A DNA stretch of 64,000 nucleotides. Source: an uncultured Alphaproteobacteria bacterium. Lineage in GTDB: Bacteria; Pseudomonadota; Alphaproteobacteria; RF32; CAG-239. Below, piece by piece: positions 24,907-34,234 of this stretch; position 1 is the first letter of the stretch, and each line of letters begins with the position of its first letter. The translations under genes and the position numbers were made by a program. The stretch lies in assembly GCA_944390355.1 (NCBI GenBank), contig CALXPT010000005.1, positions 1-64,000 on the forward strand. Reading direction: 5' to 3'. The notes below the pieces were generated by a model. It made no database searches. It had not been told where the DNA came from and saw nothing but the letters and a program-made list of their open reading frames with translations.

Positions 24907-27829
24907 TTCCGCTCCGTATTTTTTCATCATTTTTTTGAGCTTGAGAATTATTTTCCGTAACACGCCATTCTGCAACTCTGGCAAGTTGCAAATAATCCGA
25001 ATACTTAGGAGCATAGTCCGGATTCGGCTGACAATAATAAGGCGTAGACTTTTTATCAAACTCTTCAACTAAGACACGAATATTATCAAACGTAGTTTGC
25101 AAAGCCTTGGGGGTATCAACTTCCCCCAAACAAACCTCACGTTCACCGAGCTTCCAATACGCCAATTTAGTAACATTTTTAGAAGGAATATCTGGAAAAC
25201 CGCCCAATTGAGCAATAAGCCCTTCAATAGGCAGCTGAGGAGCATAACCGGACAACATTTCTTTTTTAGAACGTACACTTCCGGTTTTGTAATCAACAAT
25301 ACCGATACCGCCATCCAAAGTTTCTTCGACACGGTCGGCTTTAGCGGTAACCTCAAAATCACCGGCAGTTGAAAGAAAGTGATAACTTCCTTTAATTTCG
25401 TTATGAACTTTTTTAATATCGGGGCGGCAAATTTCTTCCTGTTTCAACACCCAGTCAATGCTTTTAACAAAATTCGGCCACCAAAAAGCCTTCGTTTCGG
25501 TTTCAATCCCTTTTTCAAGAAAAACCTGTTCGCCTAGTTGCAGTAAAATCTCACGAGCATTAGGAGGCAGCTTAGCCGGATACATATCATTAAACCGCTG
25601 TAAGACCAAATGCGTAATATTCCCGTAATCAGCCGAATTAAGCTCTCTGTCCAAATCTTCCAAAGGAAAGAGTTTCAAAATTTTCTTAGCAAAAATAATA
25701 TAAGGGTCGCGCATTAAATCCTCAATATTGCTGGCCGAAAGGCTGCGCGGCCGTTTATCGACATCGGGCATAGGATTCGGCGGCGGCAAAGGTTGAAACT
25801 TTTTGGGCTTTTCCAAGAAGAGAGCAGTTTGAGAAAAATAAGGATTCCCGACAGATTTTAATCCCTTGTATCCCATCGCCGTAAGCACGGTTTTCAATCT
25901 GAGCCACCAGCGCGAGGCCACCATCGGCGTACTTTCCACACGGGCGGCACGCGCAAGCACGACCTCTTTGGCACAAAACAGCCCGCAAAAATCAAGAGCC
26001 AATACGCCGACATCTTTCTCCGGCAAAGGCAAACCGAAATCTTTTTTCATCGGCCGCGACATCCACGGGTCAGAGGACAAAGCTTTAGGCCACGCCCCTT
26101 CATTAACTTCCCCGATAATCATTAAATCAAAATGGGTTAAACGAGCCTCAATCGGACCCAAAATTTTAAGACGGGGATGAGTACCGTATTTCGGCCGTAC
26201 GGTAACTTGCGCCATAAGAAATTCCAATAAGCCTAAATATTCCTCGCCCTTGATATTATCAAGCATATCGGCATATTCAAACAAATCGGCCAAAAACTGA
26301 GCTGCGGCTTCTCCGTCTTCACCGCGCCACAAAACGGCAGCCCCGACTTTAATATCAGTTTTAGCCAACTCTTCGGCAACACGAATATGACATTCAAGCA
26401 GGGTCTTAAAATCAACACTTTCTTGAGAGAGTAACGCCGTCAAAGGCGCAATAATCTCTTGCAAAGAATTATAAACATTCAATACCTCAGCGGCCGCGTC
26501 ATCGGTTTTAGAACGCAACACGAGTTTTTCATAATCGCGAACCTTGCGCCGAATAAGAGCATAAGATTCGCCCAACGCAAAATAAGGATGTTTCATCAAA
26601 CTCAAAACATCAACGGCACGTTCACTTTGGCAAGCTTGAATAATCAAGCGCAAAAAACAACCGACCGGCAACAAATAAAGAGGTTTTCCGGCACTATCGT
26701 CAACCTTAATATCCCATCGCAACAATTCGGTAGCCACGCGTCTGGCCAAATTTCTGTCCGTCGTAACGAGCGCGGCGGTTTTTTCGGGAGTTTCAAGAGA
26801 TTGACGCATCATCAAAGCAATAGCGAGAGCCTCTTGGCGAATATCGGCGCATTTAAGAACCTCAACGCCATCCAAAGCCGAAGAAGAAATATTTCGAGCT
26901 TTAATATCACGCCACTTATGAGTTTCTTTCGCCGGACGCATAATTTCAGCGGCTAATTTTTCACGTTCAACATTTTTGGAAGAACAAAAATCCCTAACCT
27001 CAAAACGAGAAATTTTTAAATAATCCAAAAGTCTTTTGAGTTCAAATTGCGGGTGAGTCTCATCAATCTGCGCATAACTTTCATCATCTAAAAACTTATC
27101 CAAGCCGGACAAAATAACTTCACCGTTTTTCAATTCCAAAACATCTTTAACCAGCCGCCGCATAAAAGGAAAAGTAGCCGTTGTTGCCGCCACGACGATT
27201 CGCTTGGCGGTATTAGATTTTTTCCAAACCTCGGTCTGAATTTCCAAAAGTTTAATATGACGAGAGGCGGCATCAATAACCCCCGCTTGCGACAAATAAG
27301 CAGGCCATTTCTGAGTAATAACGGACAAGAAATCAACGGTTTGCTGCCAGTGTGAAGCATATTCTTCTGGAACAAGGGATTGCAAATTAACAAAAGAAAG
27401 TTCTTCATAAGTAACTTTATCGAGCAAGGAACACAATTCATCGGCAAGAGCACAAGCCTGACTGACAGAAAAACTTTCCAAGCCGAACTTTCCGGATTCT
27501 TTAACAATTTTTTTAGTAAACCAAAACAAGCGATAATATTTCGAAACGGCAGGCAAAACAAGACTAAGGGTCTCAGCCGTATCAAGACCGCTAAAAATCA
27601 ATTCATCTTCTGCCACATCGCCAATCGGCATCATCTGAGGCAGCAAGGTTGGCGAAAGCCCTTGTGCGCGCACAAAAGCCTCCTTCAAAGATTGACAGGC
27701 ACGACGATTCGGCAACAAAAACAACACATCGGCAAGCTCCAAAGGATTTTCGGCATAATCAGCCAAAAAGCGTTTAGCTACCTCATCAACAAAGGCACAG
27801 CTTGCCGGAACATTAAATATCTTTTTCAT
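24899..27829 (-). CDS. addB: Double-strand break repair protein AddB
   Basis: 976 residues. Partner of AddA, containing a degenerate helicase core and a second RecB-like nuclease. The N-terminal VLFLLPNRRACQSLKEAF segment is the AddB signature where many helicases carry Walker A; the GxxxxGKT motif is absent, typical of the alphaproteobacterial AddB. LMIIGEVNEGAWP matches the RexB/AddB pattern, and the C-terminus has ADRVEETLDGGIGIVDYKTGS, the nuclease D-x-K motif. Two adjacent ATGs (27832, 27829) are equivalent; ribosome binding site weak. Translationally coupled to addA. Confidence 0.95.
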   Translation of the reverse strand: MKKIFNVPASCAFVDEVAKRFLADYAENPLELADVLFLLPNRRACQSLKEAFVRAQGLSPTLLPQMMPIGDVAEDELIFSGLDTAETLSLVLPAVSKYYRLFWFTKKIVKESGKFGLESFSVSQACALADELCSLLDKVTYEELSFVNLQSLVPEEYASHWQQTVDFLSVITQKWPAYLSQAGVIDAASRHIKLLEIQTEVWKKSNTAKRIVVAATTATFPFMRRLVKDVLELKNGEVILSGLDKFLDDESYAQIDETHPQFELKRLLDYLKISRFEVRDFCSSKNVEREKLAAEIMRPAKETHKWRDIKARNISSSALDGVEVLKCADIRQEALAIALMMRQSLETPEKTAALVTTDRNLARRVATELLRWDIKVDDSAGKPLYLLPVGCFLRLIIQACQSERAVDVLSLMKHPYFALGESYALIRRKVRDYEKLVLRSKTDDAAAEVLNVYNSLQEIIAPLTALLSQESVDFKTLLECHIRVAEELAKTDIKVGAAVLWRGEDGEAAAQFLADLFEYADMLDNIKGEEYLGLLEFLMAQVTVRPKYGTHPRLKILGPIEARLTHFDLMIIGEVNEGAWPKALSSDPWMSRPMKKDFGLPLPEKDVGVLALDFCGLFCAKEVVLARAARVESTPMVASRWWLRLKTVLTAMGYKGLKSVGNPYFSQTALFLEKPKKFQPLPPPNPMPDVDKRPRSLSASNIEDLMRDPYIIFAKKILKLFPLEDLDRELNSADYGNITHLVLQRFNDMYPAKLPPNAREILLQLGEQVFLEKGIETETKAFWWPNFVKSIDWVLKQEEICRPDIKKVHNEIKGSYHFLSTAGDFEVTAKADRVEETLDGGIGIVDYKTGSVRSKKEMLSGYAPQLPIEGLIAQLGGFPDIPSKNVTKLAYWKLGEREVCLGEVDTPKALQTTFDNIRVLVEEFDKKSTPYYCQPNPDYAPKYSDYLQLARVAEWRVTENNSQAQKNDEKIRSGNG

Positions 27830-27894
27830 CATAAGAGATGAGTTTAAAGAATGAAACGCTCCTGTCAATCATAAAAAAGCACGCTCAAACAAAA

Positions 27895-27921
27895 AAAACC
27901 GAACATAAAGAGCTCGGTTTT
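27895..27921 (-). terminator. Rho-independent terminator of the rph-rdgB unit
   Basis: AAAACCGA pairs with TCGGTTTT around an 11-nt loop; on the minus strand the stem runs into eight T. Lies 25 bp past rdgB. Confidence 0.8.
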
Positions 27922-27945
27922 CCCAAAAACAACCAATAATTAAAG

Positions 27946-28536
27946 TTAAAAGACCTCGGTAATAAATTTCAAAAAAGCCTTCCCGCGGTGAGAAATTTTA
28001 TTTTTTTCTTCTTCTGAAAAGTTTGCAAAAGTTTTATCAAACCCATCCGGAACAAAAATCGGGTCATAACCAAAACCTTTTTTGCCGGATTTTTTATCGG
28101 CAATATGCCCATCAACACGCCCTTCAAAAATCAAAGTTTTTCCGTTAGGATTCGCCAAAGCCAAAACACAGGCAAAATAAGCACTTCGGTCAACAGAACC
28201 GGAATTTTTAATTTCCTCCAAAAGCAAATCCATTCCCTTATCAAAATCTCTGTCAGGAGCATATCTGGCAGAAAGAACCCCTGGGCGTCCGCCTAAACAA
28301 TTAACACACAAACCGGAATCATCGGCCAAACAAAAAAAGCCGCTCATTTTGCAAAGGGTTTCCGCTTTCAATCTGGCATTTTCTTCAAAAGTTTTGCCTG
28401 TTTCGGGAACATCGGGCATTTTAAGTTCCTCTGCCGACACCACCTCAACATTATAAGGAGCAAGCATATCTCTGATTTCTTTAACTTTTCCGAGATTATG
28501 ACTGGCAATAAGCAATTTAGTAATAACTGGTTTCAT
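27946..28536 (-). CDS. rdgB: XTP/dITP diphosphatase (Ham1/RdgB)
   Basis: 196 residues. Hydrolyses non-canonical purine NTPs to keep them out of DNA and RNA. LLIASHNLGKVKEI (substrate-binding SHNxGK), ETGKTFEENARLKAE, LADDSGLCV (catalytic Asp), GRPGVLSARYAP, KGFGYDPIFVP and SHRGKAF are all present. One base separates it from rph, which is its usual neighbour in alphaproteobacteria. Confidence 0.97.
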   Translation of the reverse strand: MKPVITKLLIASHNLGKVKEIRDMLAPYNVEVVSAEELKMPDVPETGKTFEENARLKAETLCKMSGFFCLADDSGLCVNCLGGRPGVLSARYAPDRDFDKGMDLLLEEIKNSGSVDRSAYFACVLALANPNGKTLIFEGRVDGHIADKKSGKKGFGYDPIFVPDGFDKTFANFSEEEKNKISHRGKAFLKFITEVF

Positions 28537-28537
28537 T

Positions 28538-29251
28538 TTATAAAATCCCCAAAGCTTGTTTTTGTATTTGAATTAATTTTTGGATTCCCTTTTTAGCCAA
28601 ATGCAACAAACTCAAAAATTGAGTTTCGTCAAAAGGCATCTGTTCGGCCGTTCCTTGAATTTCAACGATTTTCCCGCTTTCGGTCAGCACAAAATTTGTA
28701 TCGGCCTGAGCATTTGAATCTTCCATATAATCTTCATCCAAAACCTCCTGTCCGGCACAAATCCCGCAAGACACGGCTGCCACGAACTCCCGTACCGGAT
28801 TTTCAGAGAGTTTTCCGCTCTTCACCAACGATTCCAAAGCCAAATAAAGAGCCACAAACCCACCGGTAACCGAAGCGGTTCGCGTACCACCGTCAGCTTG
28901 AATAACATCACAATCAATAATAATAGAAACATGAGGCATTTTGGCTAAATCCACACCGGCGCGCAAAGCCCGCCCGATAAGCCGCTTAATTTCTTGAGAA
29001 CGTCCCGAAGGCTTAAGCGTTTCGCGATTATTGCGTACCGACGTAGCTCTGGGCAGCATGGCATATTCGGCAGTAATCCAGCCCTGTTCTTTTCCCTCCA
29101 ACCAAGACGGAATTTTCTCTTCCACCGTAGCGGTACAAATCACATGTGTATTTCCGCATTTAATCAAACAAGAACCCTCGGCATAAGGATTGAAATGAGG
29201 AACAATTTGCACATTCCTTAACATATCATTTCCACGATTATCCGCCCGCAT
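28538..29251 (-). CDS. rph: Ribonuclease PH
   Basis: 237 residues. Phosphorolytic 3' exoribonuclease trimming tRNA 3' ends. RADNRGNDMLRNVQIV start, GNTHVICTATVEEKIPSWL, EYAMLPRAT, RETLKPSGRSQEIKRLIGRALRA, IDCDVIQADGGTRTASVTGGFVAL and CGICAGQEVLDEDYMEDSNAQADTNFVL are diagnostic. ATG 29251 chosen: GGGAAGG lies 6 nt upstream, and the seven-residue upstream extension would overlap the GT5 gene's end. Confidence 0.97.
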   Translation of the reverse strand: MRADNRGNDMLRNVQIVPHFNPYAEGSCLIKCGNTHVICTATVEEKIPSWLEGKEQGWITAEYAMLPRATSVRNNRETLKPSGRSQEIKRLIGRALRAGVDLAKMPHVSIIIDCDVIQADGGTRTASVTGGFVALYLALESLVKSGKLSENPVREFVAAVSCGICAGQEVLDEDYMEDSNAQADTNFVLTESGKIVEIQGTAEQMPFDETQFLSLLHLAKKGIQKLIQIQKQALGIL

Positions 29252-29264
29252 AGCAAACCTTCCC

Positions 29265-31298
29265 TTAAACACCCTGGTGAAACAACCTGTAATATTGGTC
29301 TAACGCTCCTTTATTCCAACTAAAATCTTTAGCCATTGCATTTTTTTTCATAGTCGAGATTAAATCAGGATTATCATAAAATAAAGTTAAAGCATTAACC
29401 ATCATATCGGCAAAAGCCTTAACATTATTGGTCAAACGCTTTCCGGCTAGATTTCCGCCGTACACTCTGGTTTTATCAACAAAGAAAACTTCGGTACGAA
29501 AACCATCCACACCGTTAATAATCGTATCGACCAACCCGCCGGTAGACATAGCCATCGGCAAAGCCCCTTTGGCAAAAGCCTCCATCTGAGTTAAACCGCA
29601 AGGCTCAAAACGACAGGGCATCATATAAAAATCAGCCGCTAGTTGAATAGCATAAGCAAACTCGTCTTTATAGCCGCGAAACACAAAAATCCGCTTGCCC
29701 ATTTCCGGATTAAGCACGCTGACTTTATCTTTGAGTTTTTTCAAATAGTCAAAGATTTCGGCACTACCGGCCCCGCCCATCACAAAAATAGGCAAAACGC
29801 CGCTTTCTTTTTGTTTCAAATAAGCCTGCGTTAAAATCAAGATAGCATCTGCGGCAATATCATAACCTTTTTGCTCAGCCATACGGCTTGTCGCGCAAAA
29901 CACCGGCACCTTATCTGGATTTTCAATATCAAGTTTATCAAATTTATAAAATTCGAGCAACGGCAAAACTTCCTGTTTATATTTTTCATCGGTAGAAAGT
30001 TTTCCGAGGAGTTTAATAAACTCAGCTTTATTTTTGTTTTTGACATGAAGAGAATTTTCATCATAAACCGCAAAATCGGTATTTTTAAAGAATGCATTGA
30101 GATGCTCAATTTTTGAAGCACTGGGAATAATTTTAGATTTTTCGTAACCGTTAACGATTCCCGAAAAGGTACGGTGGTCTCTTCTGATTCTGAGAATATC
30201 GCGAAAATCCCAACCAAACTCCACGAAACCGGAAAGTTCATCAGCATAATTTCTGGATACGGTAACGACCCTGTCAGCCAAATTAATATGCCCCGCGGCC
30301 TGATTATAGCTATCATGCACAATCAAAGAAGAAACCACACGCGGATTAAAGTTTTTAATAGCTTTTGCGTTTCGATACACAAGCTTGGCATCATAGGCAA
30401 AGAGAGAATTAAGCAATCGTCTGGTATTAGGATAATCCCACCCTTGATAACCGAGATGATGCACGATATGCACCACCGGCAGTGATAAAAGCCCATCGGC
30501 AGTCTTATCATCAAGCAAACCTTTTTGTTGCTGAGCCAACACCTCATATTTCAACAACGGAGCAAGTGCACCGCAGTGCCAATCATTAGCGATTAACAAA
30601 TTAGGCTTTTGCAAAGGGTTTTGTTTATTTTGAAACACATCTTTGAGCAAAACAAAAACGGCTTTAGAAAAGAAAGCAAAACGCTCGACCTCATTAACGC
30701 CGTTTTCATTATAAACATAACACCCGTCTTGAGCAGAAGGATTTTCCCGATGAGGATTAATGGAAAAAAAATGTTCATTTTCAAGAAAAATATACTTTAC
30801 ACCGTTAACTTCGGTTGTATAGACCCCCACGCGGTAATTCACAAACTTTTCGCCTTCGGGAATAAAGACCACTTCAATCGTTGTAACTTTTTTCAAAAAG
30901 GCCGAATGCCCCTCAGAACCATAATATTCAAAAGTCTGATGATTAAAAGAAGTTTTTTTCTTTCCTGTATCACCGACATACAAAGGCGTAACGACAACAA
31001 TTTCATCCCCCTTAGCACCAAACTCATGATTATAAGTTTCGGGGAGTTCCGAGGCCACCATTCCCAGCCCGCCCATTTTCATAAAATAAGAAGTTTCGGC
31101 ACTAATCATCCACGCCCGCAAACTTATAATCTCGGGCCAAGATGTGCGCCCAAAGCATTGCATTTCGGCCAAATTCTGCATTTTATGAAGATATTTATCT
31201 TTAGGAGCTAAAAAAACCGGAGGCTTTTTTGATTTATTAAACCCGTTTTCCAACAATTTTTCACTTACAACATCAACAACTTTAGGCTTCACCGGCAT
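29265..31298 (-). CDS. Large GT5 glycogen/starch-type synthase
   Basis: 677 residues against about 480 for bacterial GlgA. GT5 fold marks: ISAETSYFMKMGGLGMVASELP (the ADP-glucose Lys is kept, but KTGGL is KMGGL and the usual D after GGL(G/A) is M), NDWHCGALAPLL, VHHLGYQG, VNGYEKSK, the second-domain CATSRMAEQKGYDI, and MPCRFEPCGLTQMEAFAKG...STGGLVDTI with the catalytic Glu. An N-terminal extension of about 60 residues and extra segments in the middle account for the length. It lies 13 bp upstream of rph with no other glycogen gene nearby, which is unusual. Likely an alpha-glucan synthase using a nucleotide-glucose donor. Confidence 0.85.
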   Translation of the reverse strand: MPVKPKVVDVVSEKLLENGFNKSKKPPVFLAPKDKYLHKMQNLAEMQCFGRTSWPEIISLRAWMISAETSYFMKMGGLGMVASELPETYNHEFGAKGDEIVVVTPLYVGDTGKKKTSFNHQTFEYYGSEGHSAFLKKVTTIEVVFIPEGEKFVNYRVGVYTTEVNGVKYIFLENEHFFSINPHRENPSAQDGCYVYNENGVNEVERFAFFSKAVFVLLKDVFQNKQNPLQKPNLLIANDWHCGALAPLLKYEVLAQQQKGLLDDKTADGLLSLPVVHIVHHLGYQGWDYPNTRRLLNSLFAYDAKLVYRNAKAIKNFNPRVVSSLIVHDSYNQAAGHINLADRVVTVSRNYADELSGFVEFGWDFRDILRIRRDHRTFSGIVNGYEKSKIIPSASKIEHLNAFFKNTDFAVYDENSLHVKNKNKAEFIKLLGKLSTDEKYKQEVLPLLEFYKFDKLDIENPDKVPVFCATSRMAEQKGYDIAADAILILTQAYLKQKESGVLPIFVMGGAGSAEIFDYLKKLKDKVSVLNPEMGKRIFVFRGYKDEFAYAIQLAADFYMMPCRFEPCGLTQMEAFAKGALPMAMSTGGLVDTIINGVDGFRTEVFFVDKTRVYGGNLAGKRLTNNVKAFADMMVNALTLFYDNPDLISTMKKNAMAKDFSWNKGALDQYYRLFHQGV

Positions 31299-31345
31299 AT
31301 TTTTTCAAACTCCCAAAATCTCCCTAACAAACTTTGTATTAGCTC

Positions 31346-31374
31346 TTGACTTAAGACCATCGACAAACTAAGTT
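31346..31374 (+). promoter_or_regulatory. Promoter of grpE
   Basis: TTGACT (31346-31351), 17-bp spacer, TAAGTT (31369-31374), about 50 bp before the grpE start. A heat-shock pattern is not convincing here. Confidence 0.55.
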
Positions 31375-31426
31375 TTAATATAAGGAAAGTGAATAATGTT
31401 GTCAAATTTTTTAGCGAGGAAAAGAC

Positions 31427-32044
31427 ATGTCTGAGCACAAGTTAGAAAGTAAAGAAGAAACCAAAGCAAACAAGCAGGAAAAAACCGCCAAAGAGAACAA
31501 AGAGAGAGGGGAGCAAACCACCTTGGAAGATGGAATTTCCGGAGCCGAAGTTGCGGATATGAATGAAGAGATTGACGAACTTGAACAGTTGAAGGAAGAA
31601 AACAAAAAACTCAAAGAAGATTACTTGCGGGCTTACGCCGATGCGGAAAACACCAAACGCCGCTGCACCCAAGAGATTGAAAAGAACAACAAATACGCAA
31701 TATCAAATTTTGCAAAAAGCCTCTTAAGCGTTGCCGACAACCTTGACCGCGCCTTAAAATCGATTCCCGAAGATAAAAAGAACGATTGCGAGCATTTGAA
31801 AAATCTTTTGACCGGCGTTGAAATGACTCAGCACGAATTAGATAAAGTTTTTGAAAAATTCGGGATAAAGAAAATGGATATAATCGGCACCAAGTTTGAC
31901 CCGAACTATCATCAAGTTATACAAGAGGTTGAAGACAAAGAAAAACCCAACGGCACAATTATCAGCGAACTGCAAAGCGGCTATATGATAAACGACCGCA
32001 TTTTGCGTGAGGCAATGGTTATCGTCAGCAAAGGCGGAAAATAA
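31427..32044 (+). CDS. grpE: Nucleotide exchange factor GrpE
   Basis: 205 residues. Releases ADP from DnaK. A long charged N-terminal coiled coil (1-70) is followed by DYLRAYADAENTKRRCTQEIEK, FAKSLLSVADNLDRAL, LLTGVEMTQHELDKVFEKFGI, GTKFDPNYHQVIQEVEDKEKPNGTI and LQSGYMINDRILREAMVIVSK, the family core. GAGGA precedes the ATG. hrcA, which in relatives lies between rph and grpE, is missing; the divergent GT5 gene occupies the position. A strong terminator follows. Confidence 0.95.
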   Translation: MSEHKLESKEETKANKQEKTAKENKERGEQTTLEDGISGAEVADMNEEIDELEQLKEENKKLKEDYLRAYADAENTKRRCTQEIEKNNKYAISNFAKSLLSVADNLDRALKSIPEDKKNDCEHLKNLLTGVEMTQHELDKVFEKFGIKKMDIIGTKFDPNYHQVIQEVEDKEKPNGTIISELQSGYMINDRILREAMVIVSKGGK

Positions 32045-32078
32045 AAATAAGAAATAAAAAAGTTTCTTTCTCCTAAAG

Positions 32079-32110
32079 CACCTGTTTGAAAAAAAAGCAG
32101 GTGTTTTTTT
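32079..32110 (+). terminator. Rho-independent terminator of grpE
   Basis: CACCTG pairs with CAGGTG around a 13-nt A-rich loop and is followed by TTTTTTT. Confidence 0.8.
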
Positions 32111-32149
32111 AAGCATTCGCCATCGCTTCACTCAACCCAACAAAAAAGA

Positions 32150-32171
32150 GAGAAAGGCCTTCGCCAATCTC
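32150..32171 (-). terminator. Probable terminator of the gene at 32197-32685
   Basis: On the minus strand GAGATTGGC pairs with GCCTTTCTC (two mismatches) and is followed by a TCTCTTTTTT tract. Confidence 0.55.
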
Positions 32172-32196
32172 CCTTTTCATAATTTTTTTCATGACC

Positions 32197-32685
32197 TTAA
32201 CTGAATTTAGCCAGCATTTCAGGCGTAAACAAGCTTCCTAAGCCTGTTGTCGCGGTTGCAACTGCCGGCTTAGCATATTTTTCTGCCAGCTCATACTGCT
32301 CCATGTCTTTCAGAAGCTCTATTGCTTCCTCAGAAAGATACGGACCTTCAGGATTCTCTTTGACGTAATCTGCCAGCAAATCCCAATCTTCGAGGTCAAC
32401 AAGAAGCATTTCATTTTCAGGATGGAGCGAACATCCCACAACACTCTTTCTTGCCAGCTCTATATCAACTTCTTCGGCTTCCAAAACAGCCGTTACAAAC
32501 TGTTTACACGGCCGCCGCATTGAAAGATAGAGGTCGCGGCTTTCTTTTCTTTCCGGCGCCAGCAATAAGAGCTGCGAGGATGGCAACAGCCAATACTCCT
32601 CAAAATATTTTTTTTGCTCTTCCAATGAAGAGTTTAAAACATTTAACTCAACTTTCTTGCTGGGGTGCTGTATTGTTTTATTCAT
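32197..32685 (-). CDS. Lineage-specific cytoplasmic protein, unknown function
   Basis: 162 residues from the ATG at 32685 (MNKTIQHPSKK). No signal or membrane segment. Mostly helical: LEEQKKYFEEYWLLPSSQLLLLA, RPCKQFVTAVLEAEEVDIELARKSV, SEEAIELLKDMEQYELAEKYAKP, possibly helical hairpins of TPR/HEAT type. The C-terminus is ATATTGLGSLFTPEMLAKFS. The U-rich leader without Shine-Dalgarno site resembles those at 4077, 4730, 11650, 44125 and 60228. I do not recognise the family. Confidence 0.6.
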   Translation of the reverse strand: MNKTIQHPSKKVELNVLNSSLEEQKKYFEEYWLLPSSQLLLLAPERKESRDLYLSMRRPCKQFVTAVLEAEEVDIELARKSVVGCSLHPENEMLLVDLEDWDLLADYVKENPEGPYLSEEAIELLKDMEQYELAEKYAKPAVATATTGLGSLFTPEMLAKFS

Positions 32686-33024
32686 AATTAAAAAAATTTT
32701 TAAGACAAAGAAAAGACCAGACAATCTTTCCCCTATTCAAAAAATTCCATTATTCTGAATGAACGCCTTTCCAAAGAAAAAACCTCATTGTCTGCAAAAT
32801 AATAGAACCTTAATAATCTCAATTCAAAAACAACAATACCATAAATCACAGCTACAGTCAACACAAAATTAGACAAATTTTACAAGCGTCATAAAATTGT
32901 AACAAAGAACAAGAACGAGCCCCATGCATAACTTTCTTTCTTAGACAAAACTCCTTGCATTAACCTTAAATTTAGACTATAATGATACAAGAAACAAAAA
33001 AAATATTCCTTTAGGAGAAAGGTT
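32686..33024. other. AT-rich divergent intergenic region
   Basis: This 339-bp spacer holds the leader of the leftward unknown gene, for which no clear -35/-10 pair was found, and the promoter of the rightward J-domain gene at 32955-32983. No reading frame, RNA fold or repeat stands out in the remainder. Confidence 0.6.
32955..32983 (+). promoter_or_regulatory. Promoter of the J-domain gene
   Basis: TTGCAT (32955-32960), 17-bp spacer, perfect TATAAT (32978-32983), about 40 bp before the start codon. Confidence 0.8.
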
Positions 33025-34203
33025 ATGAGTGATGAAATGAATTTTAGCGACGCCTGCAGTATTCTGGGCGTATCTGAAAATGCCACGGAAGATGAAGTCA
33101 AACAAGCTTTTAGAAAATTAACCATAAAATATCATCCGGATAGGAATATCGGAGACAAGAGTGCTGAAGAAACATTTCAACGCATAACCGCGGCCAAAGA
33201 ATTTTGGGATAAAGAGAAAAAAGCCGGCAAATATAAAAACCAAGACACGCAACTGACAACCACCCAGCAAACAACTCAAGAAAATCAACCGCAAGAACAA
33301 ACAAACACCGCCGCGCCCAATCAAGAAGATAAAAACCAAAATAAAACAGCGGAAAACCAACCAAACGGAGACACCCCGCCGCCGGATGATAATAAAGAAG
33401 GCGATAATAAAGAAGATAAAACACAAGAAAGCACAGAGCAACAAGACCAACAATCCGAAAATAACGCTACAATAAAAAACCCGCCCATGGCCGTAACCGA
33501 AAATCTGCCGGAAGCAAAAGAAAACACAGACCCCAATCAAGAAGAAAATACTCAACCGACCACCGAGCAGGAACAAACGGCAGAAAACGACTTTGCCGCC
33601 CCATATCGACAATTTTATCAAGAAGTCGCAAAAAAAGAGGGTTCAACCTATGGCGAAGATAAAAGCAATCCGGAAATTTATCATGCGGCCCTGGCACGTC
33701 AAAACGGCGAAAAATTAATAATCAAAGCCTCATCAGCCAATCAAGTAAGCTTAGCGGCGCGAGACAAAGACAACAACCCCAAAGTTCCTGACTACCAAGA
33801 TTTTAATGATTTGGTAAAACTCGCCCAGTCCCAAGGCAAGAGTGTATCTTTCGGCAACATCAAAAATCCGGAATACAAAGCAAGATTGTTGCTGGCATGT
33901 ATGGAAAACGGCGTTCCGGTAAAAAATATGCCTGACTTATCGGAAATGAAAAACCTTGAACCCGAAACCCAAAAGCGCATAAATGCACAAAAAATCAAAC
34001 TACTGCGTAGTGAGGTAAAAAACAAACAAGAAACGGGACACTACAAAAATCTCTCCGCCGAAAAAGTACAAGAAAAAGAAAATATCGAAAAAGCGCGCCA
34101 AACCATACGCGAGGGTCGACAACTAGGCCAAACCGCAACAGACCAATACAAACAGGCGCGAGATGCCATAATCGCCCGCCAAGCCCAACTCGGCGGCCGT
34201 TAA
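33025..34203 (+). CDS. J-domain protein with Gln/Asn/Thr-rich linker and polyvalent-protein-like C-terminal domain
   Basis: 392 residues; AGGAGAAAGGTT precedes the ATG. Residues 5-68 are a J domain (DACSILGVSENATEDEVKQAF, IKYHPDRN with the HPD needed to stimulate DnaK ATPase). Residues 75-190 are a disordered Q/N/T/E/P-rich linker. Residues 195-310 form a globular domain (FAAPYRQFYQEVAKKEG, YHAALARQNGEKLIIKASS, DFNDLVKLAQSQGKSVSFGNIKNPEYKARLLLACMENGVPV) whose A-x-x-x-G...G...A...NG-V pattern recalls large-polyvalent-protein associated domains found in conjugative and phage proteins. The tail is a basic coiled coil. No zinc or C-terminal DnaJ domain, so it is not DnaJ or CbpA. No signal peptide. 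Confidence 0.75.
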   Translation: MSDEMNFSDACSILGVSENATEDEVKQAFRKLTIKYHPDRNIGDKSAEETFQRITAAKEFWDKEKKAGKYKNQDTQLTTTQQTTQENQPQEQTNTAAPNQEDKNQNKTAENQPNGDTPPPDDNKEGDNKEDKTQESTEQQDQQSENNATIKNPPMAVTENLPEAKENTDPNQEENTQPTTEQEQTAENDFAAPYRQFYQEVAKKEGSTYGEDKSNPEIYHAALARQNGEKLIIKASSANQVSLAARDKDNNPKVPDYQDFNDLVKLAQSQGKSVSFGNIKNPEYKARLLLACMENGVPVKNMPDLSEMKNLEPETQKRINAQKIKLLRSEVKNKQETGHYKNLSAEKVQEKENIEKARQTIREGRQLGQTATDQYKQARDAIIARQAQLGGR

Positions 34204-34234
34204 GCAACCACTAACTGCCTGTTATTACAAACTT

